Origin: Lachnospiraceae bacterium
GTDB taxonomy: Bacteria > Bacillota > Clostridia > Lachnospirales > Lachnospiraceae
Length of the DNA stretch: 24,239 nt
Assembly (NCBI GenBank): GCA_017475845.1
Contig: JAFVEU010000211.1
Span: 1-24,239, forward strand
Reading direction: 5' to 3'
Below the pieces are notes generated by a model that made no database searches, had not been told where the DNA came from, and saw nothing but the letters and a program-made list of their open reading frames with translations. This document shows positions 8,200-15,809 of the stretch, piece after piece (position 1 is the stretch's first letter; each line of letters opens with the position of its first letter). The translations under genes and the position numbers were made by a program.

Positions 8200-8496
8200 T
8201 TATTTAATCTCGCTGTTGAGCCATTCCACTGCTTCCTTAAGGCCTTCCTCGCTGAATTCAAAGTCCTTTTCCCTTAAGGCCGCCGGATCCTTTTTCTCCC
8301 AGCACCAGGGTTCCGGCCATACCGAAGCCCGGAGACTGGCATCCTGCCCCCATTCCTCCCGGGGACTGAAGAACACATTTTTTAAGGGTTCCCTTCCCAG
8401 GCGGAACCTCTTCCCCCTGTAGGAACCCATATAAGCCTCGCCGTAAAGATAATGGCTGAAGCCGTAAACATCGGAATCACCTATCACATATTTCAC
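8200..8496 (-). CDS. Small hypothetical protein, 98 residues
   Basis: I do not recognise this protein. It starts with GTG at 8496, preceded 7 nt upstream by AGGGAC, and lies 10 bp after the aspS stop and 26 bp before the prfC start, all on the same strand, so it is very likely translated as part of the operon. It has no signal peptide or membrane segment. It is rich in aromatic residues (six Trp/Tyr clusters such as SVWPEPWCWEKK) and charged residues. The first part (VIGDSDVYGFSHYLYGEAYMGS) could be beta-rich, and the C-terminal 25 residues (FSEEGLKEAVEWLNSEIK) look like one amphipathic helix. Its placement between two translation genes is suggestive only. Homologue searches would be needed for any function. 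Confidence 0.75.
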   Translation of the reverse strand: MKYVIGDSDVYGFSHYLYGEAYMGSYRGKRFRLGREPLKNVFFSPREEWGQDASLRASVWPEPWCWEKKDPAALREKDFEFSEEGLKEAVEWLNSEIK

Positions 8497-8506
8497 GTTT
8501 CTGTCC

Positions 8507-10282
8507 CTAAGCCTGATCCTCTTTATCTTTTTTCACGATGCTGATATGTACATCCTTAAGCTGCTTCTCCTCCACCTCTGAGGGAGCCCCCATCATCAGA
8601 TCCTGTGCGTTCTTGTTCATGGGGAAGGGGATTATCTCCCTTATGGACTCCTCTCCGGCTATGAGCATTATCATCCTGTCCACACCGGGAGCTATGCCTG
8701 CATGGGGCGGTGCCCCGTAGCAGAATGCGTTGTACATCGCCGGGAACTTCTTCTTTACATCTTCCTCCCCGAGGCCCACTATCCTGAATGCTTCTATCAT
8801 GATCTCGGGATCGTGGTTTCTCACGGCGCCGCTGGAGAGCTCCACTCCGTTGCACACCAGATCGTACTGGTAGGCAAGTATCTTTAAGGGATCCTCATTC
8901 CTAAGCGCTTCCAGACCTCCCTGGGGCATGGAAAAAGGATTGTGGCAGAATTCCAGCTCTCCGGACTCCTCCCCGACTTCGTACATGGGGAAGTCAACGA
9001 TCCAGCAGAATTCATAGGATTCTTTGTTAAAATGGCCCTCAGCCTGAGGTCCTATGAGCTTTATGAGCACTCCCGCGGTCTTTCTGGCATACTGCTTTTT
9101 GCCTGCGGCAAAGAAGACACAGTCTCCGCTCTTTAATCCCAGAGCCTCTATGAGTTTATCCTTTCTCTCCGAAAGGAACTTGCTTACTCCGCCGGTAAGC
9201 TCCATGTTTTCATCCACCTTCACATAGCAGGCCTTGAATCCGGAAATGACCTCGGTATCTGCTAAGATCTTGTCTATAGCCTTTCTTGACAGGTTAAAAT
9301 CACTGACTCTTACGGCCTTTATGGTATTTCCCGCCGCAAAGGGGTTGAAACCGCAGTCACTCAAGACCTCTGTCACATCCTCGCATGTAAGGTCTATCCT
9401 CAGATCCGGCTTGTCCGTGCCGTACTTATCCAGAGCCTCTTCATAACCTATCCTCTTAAAGGGCGCGTCAGAAGCCTTCTTATATATGCCGTGACGGGCA
9501 AATACCGGAGGAAGCACCTTTTCCAGCACCGCAAACACATCTTCCTGGGTGGCAAAGGCCATCTCCATATCCAGCTGGTAGAATTCCCCGGGAGAACGGT
9601 CAGCCCTGGCATCCTCATCCCTGAAGCAGGGAGCTATCTGGAAATATCTGTCTATCCCCGAAGCCATGAGGATCTGCTTAAACTGCTGGGGTGCCTGGGG
9701 ACGGGCATAGAATTTACCCTCATGAAGCCTGGAGGGCACCAGATAATCCCTGGCTCCTTCGGGGCTTGAGCAGGTAAGGATCGGGGTCGTGATCTCCATA
9801 AAGCCCTCATCGCTCATGGCTTTCCTGAGTTCGGTAACTATACGGCTCCTTAAGACCATCCTGTCCTTTACCGCCGGGTTCCTTAAGTCCAGAAATCTGT
9901 ACTTAAGCCTGGTATTCTCATCCGCCTCCCTTGACCTTGTGATTTCAAAGGGAAGCTCGTTATAAAGGCATTTTCCCAGAACCTTTATGTCAGAGGGCAC
10001 CACCTCTATCTCTCCGGTCTCCATGTCCGGATTCTTTGAGGAACGCTCCCTGACGGTGCCCGTGACCTGAAGTGTGGATTCGCAGTTTACACCGCTCAGT
10101 CTCTCCATCATCTCCTCATCCTCGATCACCACCTGTGTCTTTCCGTAAAAATCCCTTAAAACCAGAAAGCCGAGATTTTTGGACACCTTCCGCATATTCT
10201 CGTAATATCCGCAGAGGGTAACGCTGCTCCCTGCATCCTTAAGCCTCAGCTCATTACATTTATGGGTCCTTGACTGTATCAT
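8507..10282 (-). CDS. aspS: Aspartyl-tRNA synthetase
   Basis: Class II synthetase that attaches Asp to tRNA-Asp; 591 residues, normal for the bacterial type with a GAD insertion domain. Order seen: N-terminal OB-fold anticodon domain (1-105), motif 1 around RSRIVTELRKAM...FMEITTPILT (145-170), substrate loop RPQAPQQFKQILM (194-206), motif 2 FRDEDARADRSPGEFYQLD (220-238), the GAD insert (about 290-420) and motif 3 GAPPHAGIAPGVDRMIML near residue 540. QAPQQ instead of QSPQQ and DRSPGEFYQLD instead of DRQPEFTQIDxE place it in a minority bacterial subgroup that I associate with alphaproteobacteria. Whether it is strictly discriminating against tRNA-Asn cannot be decided here. It lies 46 bp downstream of hisS, with a GGGAGG site only 3 nt before the ATG. 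Confidence 0.96.
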   Translation of the reverse strand: MIQSRTHKCNELRLKDAGSSVTLCGYYENMRKVSKNLGFLVLRDFYGKTQVVIEDEEMMERLSGVNCESTLQVTGTVRERSSKNPDMETGEIEVVPSDIKVLGKCLYNELPFEITRSREADENTRLKYRFLDLRNPAVKDRMVLRSRIVTELRKAMSDEGFMEITTPILTCSSPEGARDYLVPSRLHEGKFYARPQAPQQFKQILMASGIDRYFQIAPCFRDEDARADRSPGEFYQLDMEMAFATQEDVFAVLEKVLPPVFARHGIYKKASDAPFKRIGYEEALDKYGTDKPDLRIDLTCEDVTEVLSDCGFNPFAAGNTIKAVRVSDFNLSRKAIDKILADTEVISGFKACYVKVDENMELTGGVSKFLSERKDKLIEALGLKSGDCVFFAAGKKQYARKTAGVLIKLIGPQAEGHFNKESYEFCWIVDFPMYEVGEESGELEFCHNPFSMPQGGLEALRNEDPLKILAYQYDLVCNGVELSSGAVRNHDPEIMIEAFRIVGLGEEDVKKKFPAMYNAFCYGAPPHAGIAPGVDRMIMLIAGEESIREIIPFPMNKNAQDLMMGAPSEVEEKQLKDVHISIVKKDKEDQA

Positions 10283-10328
10283 GATCCTCCCGTACTGCTC
10301 CTTTCACTGGATTAGAAACTATTGTTGT

Positions 10329-11576
10329 TTATTCAAAAAACTCTTTTATCTCCGTATATCCTGCGGCGTTCAGATTATCCTTCTGGAACTTTTTATTCTT
10401 CATCATTCTGGACAGGAGAACGGTGCTGCCGCTTCTCCGCCTCTCCTCTGCTTCCTTCATGATCTCCGACAGTCTCTCTCCCTTAATCTTCTTATCGATA
10501 AGGAAGGCTTCCTTCCCATTCTCTTCCGGTACCGTGAAGCCTCTGTCAAGGAGGATGGTGATGATCCGCTCAAAACCTATGCTGAAACCGCAGGCAGGCA
10601 CCTTATTTCCCATGAAGCGCTCCACCATGCCGTCGTATCTTCCGCCCCCTGCAACCGAGGAACCGAATTCATCCATACTGATCTCAAAGATGGTCCCGGT
10701 ATAATAGGACATGCCCCTCACAAGTGTGGGATCAAAGACCATCTTAAAGGATCCCCTCTTTGAGGCGTTAACGCAGTCAATTATCCCGGAAAGGGACTCT
10801 GCGGTACCCTCCGGCAGTTCCTCTCCGAGGATCTCCTTTAATCCGGCTATCCTGTCACTGCCTCCGGAACCGTTATCAAAAAGCGAGAGATATTTATCCA
10901 CCACGGCTTCTTCGAATCCCGACTCCTTAAGCTCCTCTCTCACTCCGTCAAGGCCGATCTTATCCATCTTATCCAGTATGATGAAAACCCTGTCGTAATC
11001 CTCGGGAGCAAATCCTGAATAGGCAGCCATGGCCTTTAAGAATCTCCTGTCGGAAATCCTCACGGTGTAGCTGTCAAAGCCTATTTCCGCAAGTAATGAA
11101 GTCGTTGCAAGAATGAGTTCGATTTCTGCAAGATTTGTTGCATCGCCAAGAATATCTATGTCACACTGCATGAACTGGCGGAATCTCCCCTTCTGGGGCC
11201 TGTCCGCCCTGAATACATTTCCCATCTGCAGCGCCTTGAAGGGGCTCTGCAGTTCATTGATGTGTGCTGCATAATATCTGGAAAGGGGAAGGGTCAGGTC
11301 GTAACGGAGACCCGAATCCGCAAGATCCGAAGAATCCCTGGCATTCTCAAGATCCAGCTTCTCTCCCCTCTTTAAGATCTTGAAGATAAGCTTTTCATTT
11401 TCTCCGCCTTGATTGCTGCAGAGATTTTCTATATGTTCAACAACAGGTGTTTCTATTTCCGTAAATCCATATCTCCCGTAAACTTCACGGACCTTTCCCC
11501 GGACATAATTCCTTATCTCCATCTCGCCGGGGAGTATATCCTTCATGCCCGTGACGGGCTTTCTGGGTAACGACAT
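10329..11576 (-). CDS. hisS: Histidyl-tRNA synthetase
   Basis: Class II synthetase for tRNA-His; 415 residues. Seen: RKPVTGMKDILPGEM at the start, motif 1 with YGFTEIETPVVEH, LRYDLTLPLSRYYA, motif 2 VFRADRPQKGRFRQFMQCD (121-139) followed by IDILGD, the HisA box LVRGMSYYTGTIFEI (285-299), and motif 3 GGGRYDGM...CGFSIGFERI. Most bacterial enzymes have RYERPQAGRYRQFHQ and LVRGLDYYNRTVFE, so this is a divergent subtype. The anticodon domain (about 350-415) is only some 65 residues and ends soon after the KNKKFQKDNLNAAG segment, where related enzymes continue for about 30 more. The 46 bp after the stop leave no room for a frameshifted remainder. Promoter or T-box elements are absent; expression probably comes from the relA promoter. 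Confidence 0.94.
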   Translation of the reverse strand: MSLPRKPVTGMKDILPGEMEIRNYVRGKVREVYGRYGFTEIETPVVEHIENLCSNQGGENEKLIFKILKRGEKLDLENARDSSDLADSGLRYDLTLPLSRYYAAHINELQSPFKALQMGNVFRADRPQKGRFRQFMQCDIDILGDATNLAEIELILATTSLLAEIGFDSYTVRISDRRFLKAMAAYSGFAPEDYDRVFIILDKMDKIGLDGVREELKESGFEEAVVDKYLSLFDNGSGGSDRIAGLKEILGEELPEGTAESLSGIIDCVNASKRGSFKMVFDPTLVRGMSYYTGTIFEISMDEFGSSVAGGGRYDGMVERFMGNKVPACGFSIGFERIITILLDRGFTVPEENGKEAFLIDKKIKGERLSEIMKEAEERRRSGSTVLLSRMMKNKKFQKDNLNAAGYTEIKEFFE

Positions 11577-11596
11577 TTCTGTTTCCGCCTTTCTTT

Positions 11597-12256
11597 TTAT
11601 ACCCTGAACCAGGGATTGTACATCTTCTCTTCCCTCACTGTGGTCTCATCGCCATGACCGGGAAGTATATAGGTGAATTCCGGCAGGACTGCGATCCTTT
11701 CATCTATGGATCTCTGCAGGGCACTGTCCGAACCCGTGGGAAGATCCGTCCTTCCCACCGACCCCTCGAATACCGTGTCTCCGCAGATCAGCATCTGCTT
11801 GTCCGGGATATAGTAGGACATACTGCCCTCTGTATGTCCCGGTGTCTTTATGCAGGTGATCTTAAGTCCCCCTGTCTCCAGCACCTCATTATCCTTAAGC
11901 CAGTGATCCGCTTCCAGGGTGACCCCGACCTCCCCGAAGGACATACCGGTTCCGGAACAGTTAAGTATCGCATCATTAAGAAGCTCCTTTTCATCCTCGG
12001 AGGCATAGAGCAGGGGCTTCCAGCCCTCGTCCCGGGAGAGCCTCAAGAGCTCCGGGACTCCGGTTATATGATCGAAATGCCCGTGAGTCAGTATGACGGA
12101 CTTAAGCTCCATCCCCTGATCCTTTATATAGGAAAAGACCCTCTCACCCATGTCGCCGGGATCAAATACCACAGCTTCCTTTGTCTCTTCATTACAGAAA
12201 ATGAAGCAGTTAGTGCCCACCGGTCCCAGGACCATTCTCTTTAAGCTTATATCCAT
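11597..12256 (-). CDS. MBL-fold metallo-hydrolase (glyoxalase II-like)
   Basis: Predicted cytosolic zinc hydrolase of 219 residues with the metallo-beta-lactamase fold. Metal ligands seen: THGHFDH (HxHxDH, near residue 58-64), a second His in PGHTEGSMSYY, an Asp in CGDTVFEGSVGRTDLP, and the final His in LPGHGDETT. This set and the GRTDLP box fit the glyoxalase II/YqgX-like group often found between relA and hisS in Firmicutes. The natural substrate is not known; thioester hydrolysis is plausible, lactamase activity is not indicated. The ATG directly abuts the relA stop (TAAATG), so translation is coupled, and hisS starts 20 bp after its end. The dtd gene often found between relA and this gene elsewhere is absent. 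Confidence 0.9.
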   Translation of the reverse strand: MDISLKRMVLGPVGTNCFIFCNEETKEAVVFDPGDMGERVFSYIKDQGMELKSVILTHGHFDHITGVPELLRLSRDEGWKPLLYASEDEKELLNDAILNCSGTGMSFGEVGVTLEADHWLKDNEVLETGGLKITCIKTPGHTEGSMSYYIPDKQMLICGDTVFEGSVGRTDLPTGSDSALQRSIDERIAVLPEFTYILPGHGDETTVREEKMYNPWFRV

Positions 12257-14527
12257 TTAAGCACCCGTAGTTCTTTCTATATCCAGGACTCCGGGAACTG
12301 TCCTCAGTTTATGGGTTATGTTGTCCAGCTCCGCAGTACTGTGGATATTAAATGAAACATAAATGGTAGCGATGTTCTGCTTATTCACCCTGCAGTTCAC
12401 CCCTACGATACTGATATTGTTCTCGGTGAATATCCTGGATACATCCACCAGAAGTCCGTTCCTGTTATTGGCGAAGATATTGATGTCCGCCATATACTCT
12501 TCATTGGCGTTCTCTGCCCCCTTCTGCCAGTCAGCCTCTATAAGTCTCTCCCTGTCGGGCTCCTGCATGTTCATAACGTTGATGCAGTCGGTACGGTGTA
12601 TGGAAATACCCCTGTCTCTGGTTATGAATCCGACTATCTCATCCCCGGGGAGAGGGTTGCAGCACTTGCTGAAATGTACAGAAACGTCCGTTATTCCACG
12701 AACGATTATTCCGCCCTCACTCTTATGGAAAACGTTTTTCCTTGCCGTCTCTCCCATGGTGGAAAGAGCTTCGGCATCCGTAAGGTTTCTGGCATGATCC
12801 TGCTCATACCTCTCCACCATACGGTTCACCACCTGGCCCTCCTTAAGACCCCCGTGCCCTATGGCTGCATAGACGGAATCGAAGTCCCTGAAGTGGTATT
12901 TATCCATTACGGCCTGCTGGTAATCGGCCTTCATTATATCTTCCTGCCTGATGGCATGACTCTTGCAGTACTCCGCAAACTGTACCTTGCCCCGGGCAAT
13001 ATTGTCTTCCTTTAATTCATTCTTGAACCACTGATTGATCTTTGTCCTGGCCTGGGTGGACCTAACGATCTTCAGCCAGTCCCGGCTGGGCCCGCGGGAA
13101 TTCTGACTGGTAAGGATCTCCACCCTGTCACCGTTCTGTATCACATAGTCAATGTTTACCAGCTTCCCGTTGACCCTGGCTCCCACCATCCTGTTACCCA
13201 CAGCGCTGTGGATCGCATAGGCAAAATCCACGGGAGTAGAGCCGGAGGGAAGGTTCTTCACATCCCCGGAGGGGGTGAAGGCATATACAAAATCGGAGAA
13301 CAGGTTTAAGTCACTCTTTAAGAGGCTCATGAATTCCTTATTATCCGAAAGGTTCTTCTGCCACTCCAGAATCTGCCTCAGCCATGAGAGCTTCTCCTCT
13401 TCACTCTCATCAGGCCTCTGCCCGTTTGAGGTCTCCTTATACTTCCAGTGGGCTGCGATACCGAATTCCGCAGTCCTGTGCATATCATAGGTCCTTATCT
13501 GTATCTCAAAGGGAGTTCCGTTGGGCCCTATCAGCGAAGTATGGAGGGACTGGTAATTATTGGCCTTGGGCATGGCGATATAATCCTTAAATCTCCCGGG
13601 TATGGGCTTATACATCTCATGTATCATACCCAGAGCCGCATAACAATCCTTCACATCATTTACTATTATCCTTACGGCAAAGAGGTCGTATATCTGGTCC
13701 AGGTTCTTATGCTGGTTCACCATCTTCTTATATATGGAGAAGAAATGCTTCACCCTTCCGCTGATGGAGGCCTCGATCTCCGCTTCCTTCATCTTTCCGG
13801 ACACTTCCTCCACTATATTCCTTACGAACTCTTCCCTTTCACCCTTTCTCTGGGCGATCTGTATCTTTAACTCCTGATAGACCTCGGGCTTCAGGTACTT
13901 TAAGGAAAGGTCATCAAGCTCCACCTTTATCCTGCTGATACCCAGCCTCTGGGCTATGGGAGAATAAATATCAAGTGTTTCTCTTGCTATCTCCTGCTGC
14001 TTTTCCGGACTCTGGAACTGCAGTGTCCTCATATTATGGAGCCGGTCCGCAAGCTTTATTATTATGACTCTTATGTCCTTTGCCATGGCAAGGAACATCT
14101 TCCTTAGGTTATCCGCCTGGAATTCCACCCGGTTCCCGTGATACTTAAGCTTTGAGAGCTTTGTAACACCGTCCACCAGCTCTGCCACATCGCTGCCGAA
14201 CTCCCTCTCCAGATCCTCCTTCGTCATGATGGTGTCTTCCACCACATCATGGAGCAGTCCCGCCACTATGGTCTCTTTGTCCATCTCCAGATCCGCAAGT
14301 ATGGTGGCGGTGCTTAAGGGATGTATGATATAGGGCTCCCCGCTCTTCCTCAGCTGGTCCTTATGGGCATCGGTGGCAGTCCTGTATGCCTTTTCTATAA
14401 GGCTTATATCATCCGAGGGGTGATACCTTTTCACGATCCCTATAAGATTATTGTAGAGAACCTCCGGGGAAGTATAGTCCTCAACCGCATACATACGCCG
14501 TTTTTCAAATACTCCGCCATCGCTCAT
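12257..14527 (-). CDS. relA: Bifunctional (p)ppGpp synthetase/hydrolase (Rel)
   Basis: Long RSH enzyme of the stringent response; 756 residues, the normal length. N-terminal HD hydrolase with intact HD (LLHDVVED, His93-Asp94) and KLADRLHNMRTL (158-169). Synthetase domain: GRVKHFFSIYKKM (257-269), YDLFAVRIIV (280-289), RFKD at 312-315 and YQSLHTSL. RFKD is the RxKD motif of bifunctional enzymes, rather than the ExDD of synthetase-only RelA. Then TGS (about 410-475, VYAFTPSGDVKNLP), a conserved cysteine segment HFSKCCNPLPGDEIVGF (618-634) and a C-terminal ACT domain (about 680-750). The ATG is supported by AGGAGG seven bases upstream (14535-14540). It heads the long run through to the lipoprotein gene, and a clear promoter lies at 14589-14617. 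Confidence 0.97.
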   Translation of the reverse strand: MSDGGVFEKRRMYAVEDYTSPEVLYNNLIGIVKRYHPSDDISLIEKAYRTATDAHKDQLRKSGEPYIIHPLSTATILADLEMDKETIVAGLLHDVVEDTIMTKEDLEREFGSDVAELVDGVTKLSKLKYHGNRVEFQADNLRKMFLAMAKDIRVIIIKLADRLHNMRTLQFQSPEKQQEIARETLDIYSPIAQRLGISRIKVELDDLSLKYLKPEVYQELKIQIAQRKGEREEFVRNIVEEVSGKMKEAEIEASISGRVKHFFSIYKKMVNQHKNLDQIYDLFAVRIIVNDVKDCYAALGMIHEMYKPIPGRFKDYIAMPKANNYQSLHTSLIGPNGTPFEIQIRTYDMHRTAEFGIAAHWKYKETSNGQRPDESEEEKLSWLRQILEWQKNLSDNKEFMSLLKSDLNLFSDFVYAFTPSGDVKNLPSGSTPVDFAYAIHSAVGNRMVGARVNGKLVNIDYVIQNGDRVEILTSQNSRGPSRDWLKIVRSTQARTKINQWFKNELKEDNIARGKVQFAEYCKSHAIRQEDIMKADYQQAVMDKYHFRDFDSVYAAIGHGGLKEGQVVNRMVERYEQDHARNLTDAEALSTMGETARKNVFHKSEGGIIVRGITDVSVHFSKCCNPLPGDEIVGFITRDRGISIHRTDCINVMNMQEPDRERLIEADWQKGAENANEEYMADINIFANNRNGLLVDVSRIFTENNISIVGVNCRVNKQNIATIYVSFNIHSTAELDNITHKLRTVPGVLDIERTTGA

Positions 14528-14551
14528 GGTATCACCTCCTTTCGATATTAT

Positions 14552-14565
14552 CCGGCTTCTGCCGG
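14552..14565 (-). other. Hairpin in the relA leader
   Basis: CCGGC-TTCT-GCCGG is a perfect 5-bp stem with a 4-base loop (5'-CCGGCAGAAGCCGG in the RNA). It lies between the promoter and the ribosome binding site of relA, 11 bp upstream of AGGAGG. No T run follows, so it does not look like a terminator; its role is unknown. Confidence 0.5.
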
Positions 14566-14588
14566 TCCTGTCCGATTACTAACTTTTT

Positions 14589-14617
14589 ATTATAATCTTT
14601 TTTCTCAAAGTTCACAA
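14589..14617 (-). promoter_or_regulatory. Sigma-A-type promoter for relA
   Basis: Minus strand: TTGTGA (14612-14617), 17-base spacer, TATAAT (14589-14594). This is the clearest promoter in the window. The leader to the relA ATG would be about 55 nt, including the hairpin at 14552-14565 and the AGGAGGTGA site at 14532-14540. The -35 begins 22 bp after the thyA stop codon; I see no terminator between them, so readthrough from thyA is likely as well. Confidence 0.85.
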
Positions 14618-14639
14618 CCGAGGGTTTATGTGCCGGGTC

Positions 14640-15587
14640 TTACACCGCTACTGGGAACTTATAGTCAAAATCACTGTACTCATAGCCGGGAAGGCTGAAA
14701 TCCTCCTTTGTAAAGGCGTAGAAATCATGTATATCCGGATTCACCGTGAGCTTCGGCGCGTCATGCTCCGGATTTGCTATAAGCTTCTTCACCGGCTCTA
14801 TATGCCTGTCATAGATATGGCAGTTCGCAATGACATGCACCAGCTCTCCGGGTTCAAAGCCATAGGCCGATGCAAAGGCGTATACAAGGAGAGCCGCCTG
14901 CACGGTGTTCCAGGAATTGGCCACTGCCATATCCTGGGAGCGCTGGTTCAGCATACCGTTAAGCTTTCCGTCCATCACATTGAAGGTCATGGAATAAGCG
15001 CAGGGCGCAAGGGCCATCTCCGACAGATCCGCCGGGGTATACATCATGCTCATTATCCTTCTGGAACCCGGATCGTTCACCAGCTGATAGATTATCCTGT
15101 CGGTCTGATCCAGCTTCCACAGCCCTCTTCCATCCTTTTCGGAGATCAGGCCTCTCCTGTCAGAAACAAAACACGTGTCATCATTTGTAAACTTCCCATC
15201 CGGGAAGGCTTTCTCCAATCCTTCCTGCTTTACATCGGAGTAGGGGCTCTTCACTCCCATCTGGTATCCGTAGGCCTTTCCTATGCTCCCTTTTTCATCT
15301 GCCCAGGCATCCCACACCTTTGAACTCAGATCATGAACATTATTGGACTTCTTCTGCCATATCCAGAATATCTCGTCCAGAGCAGACTTCCAGAAGGTCC
15401 TTTTCAGGGTCATTATCGGGAATTCCTTTGACAGATCATATCTGTCCACCACTCCGAAAAGCGCCAGCGTATGAGCAGGACTCTTATCATCCTCCCATAC
15501 GGGCCTCACCTCCATGCTTTCGTCCGATACTCCCTTTTCCAGTATGTTCTTCACATTTTCTATAAAAAGCCTGTCTGCAGCACTCAT
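14640..15587 (-). CDS. thyA: Thymidylate synthase
   Basis: Folate-dependent enzyme turning dUMP into dTMP; 315 residues, close to the Lactobacillus casei length. Seen: N-terminal phosphate-loop region with VRPVWEDDKSPAHT, FPIMTLKRTFWKSALDEIFWIW, WDAWADEKGSIGKAYGYQM, SRRIMSMMYTPADLSEMALAPC with catalytic Cys196, QRSQDM (215-220), the Asn in NSWNT (228) and HIYDRHI (257-263), matching dUMP contacts of the family. Compared with E. coli it has APCAYSMTF for PPCHxxxQF and QRSQD for QRSCD, and an extra segment of about 30 residues between 118 and 155. I know this pattern from clostridial ThyA proteins and think it active. It is divergent to the PHP gene and has its own promoter (15634-15661). Confidence 0.93.
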   Translation of the reverse strand: MSAADRLFIENVKNILEKGVSDESMEVRPVWEDDKSPAHTLALFGVVDRYDLSKEFPIMTLKRTFWKSALDEIFWIWQKKSNNVHDLSSKVWDAWADEKGSIGKAYGYQMGVKSPYSDVKQEGLEKAFPDGKFTNDDTCFVSDRRGLISEKDGRGLWKLDQTDRIIYQLVNDPGSRRIMSMMYTPADLSEMALAPCAYSMTFNVMDGKLNGMLNQRSQDMAVANSWNTVQAALLVYAFASAYGFEPGELVHVIANCHIYDRHIEPVKKLIANPEHDAPKLTVNPDIHDFYAFTKEDFSLPGYEYSDFDYKFPVAV

Positions 15588-15633
15588 TTCCGCTCCGCTC
15601 CTTTTCTAAAGCACTCCGGCCTGTATCCTTTAC

Positions 15634-15661
15634 ATTATAAGTGGCTATATCAAAAAAGCAA
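15634..15661 (-). promoter_or_regulatory. Probable promoter for thyA
   Basis: Minus strand: TATAAT (15634-15639) with TTGCTT 16 bases upstream (15656-15661). The -10 is perfect, the -35 is weak (three to four matches). The leader to the thyA ATG at 15587 is about 40 nt and includes AAAGGAG at 15600-15606, about 12 nt from the ATG. The segment between the two divergent promoters is AT-rich. Confidence 0.65.
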
Positions 15662-15687
15662 ATGGATTTTCTATATCTGCCGTTTCA

Positions 15688-15696
15688 TGGTACAAT
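15688..15696 (+). promoter_or_regulatory. Possible extended -10 promoter for the PHP gene
   Basis: TGGTACAAT (TG at 15688-15689... followed by TACAAT at 15691-15696) resembles an extended -10 element on the plus strand. No good -35 lies 16-18 bases upstream, so the call rests on the extended -10 and on the need for a plus-strand promoter between divergent genes. It would give a leader of about 105 nt containing the hairpin at 15745-15757. Confidence 0.45.
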
Positions 15697-15715
15697 CGGT
15701 AGGCGGTTTTATTTA

Positions 15716-15762
15716 GTTTCCGGTGCTTGCTGGGCTGCTATGACGCCCCGTCGGGGCAGCAC
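15716..15762 (+). repeat. Hairpin element in PHP leader, related to the 24109 repeat
   Basis: GTTTC followed by CGGTGCTTGC (15716-15730) matches the start of the 60-bp repeat at 24167 and 24107 (GTTTCTGCGGTGCTTGC) except for a missing TG. Next comes GCCCC-GTC-GGGGC (15745-15757), a perfect 5-bp stem with 3-base loop, then AGCAC (15758-15762), which can pair with GTGCT at 15723-15727 to close the element. It is likely a diverged member of the same hairpin repeat family. It lies in the probable 5' leader of the PHP gene; no T run follows, so it is not a standard terminator. Confidence 0.5.
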
Positions 15763-15809
15763 TACATAGAGCCGCGATACATTATGTAAACTATAGAGAG
15801 GATATAAAT

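Noticed and set aside
10283..10328. T-box or attenuator between hisS and aspS
   Set aside because: The gap is 46 bp, too short, and no T-box motif is seen.
11654..12244. Plus-strand open frame of about 196 codons opposite the MBL hydrolase
   Set aside because: Antisense shadow of a gene with clear metal-binding motifs; no SD or domain of its own.
14628..15323. Plus-strand open frame of about 230 codons opposite thyA
   Set aside because: It is antisense to a well-supported gene, has no recognisable domain and its composition is a mirror of the thyA codons.
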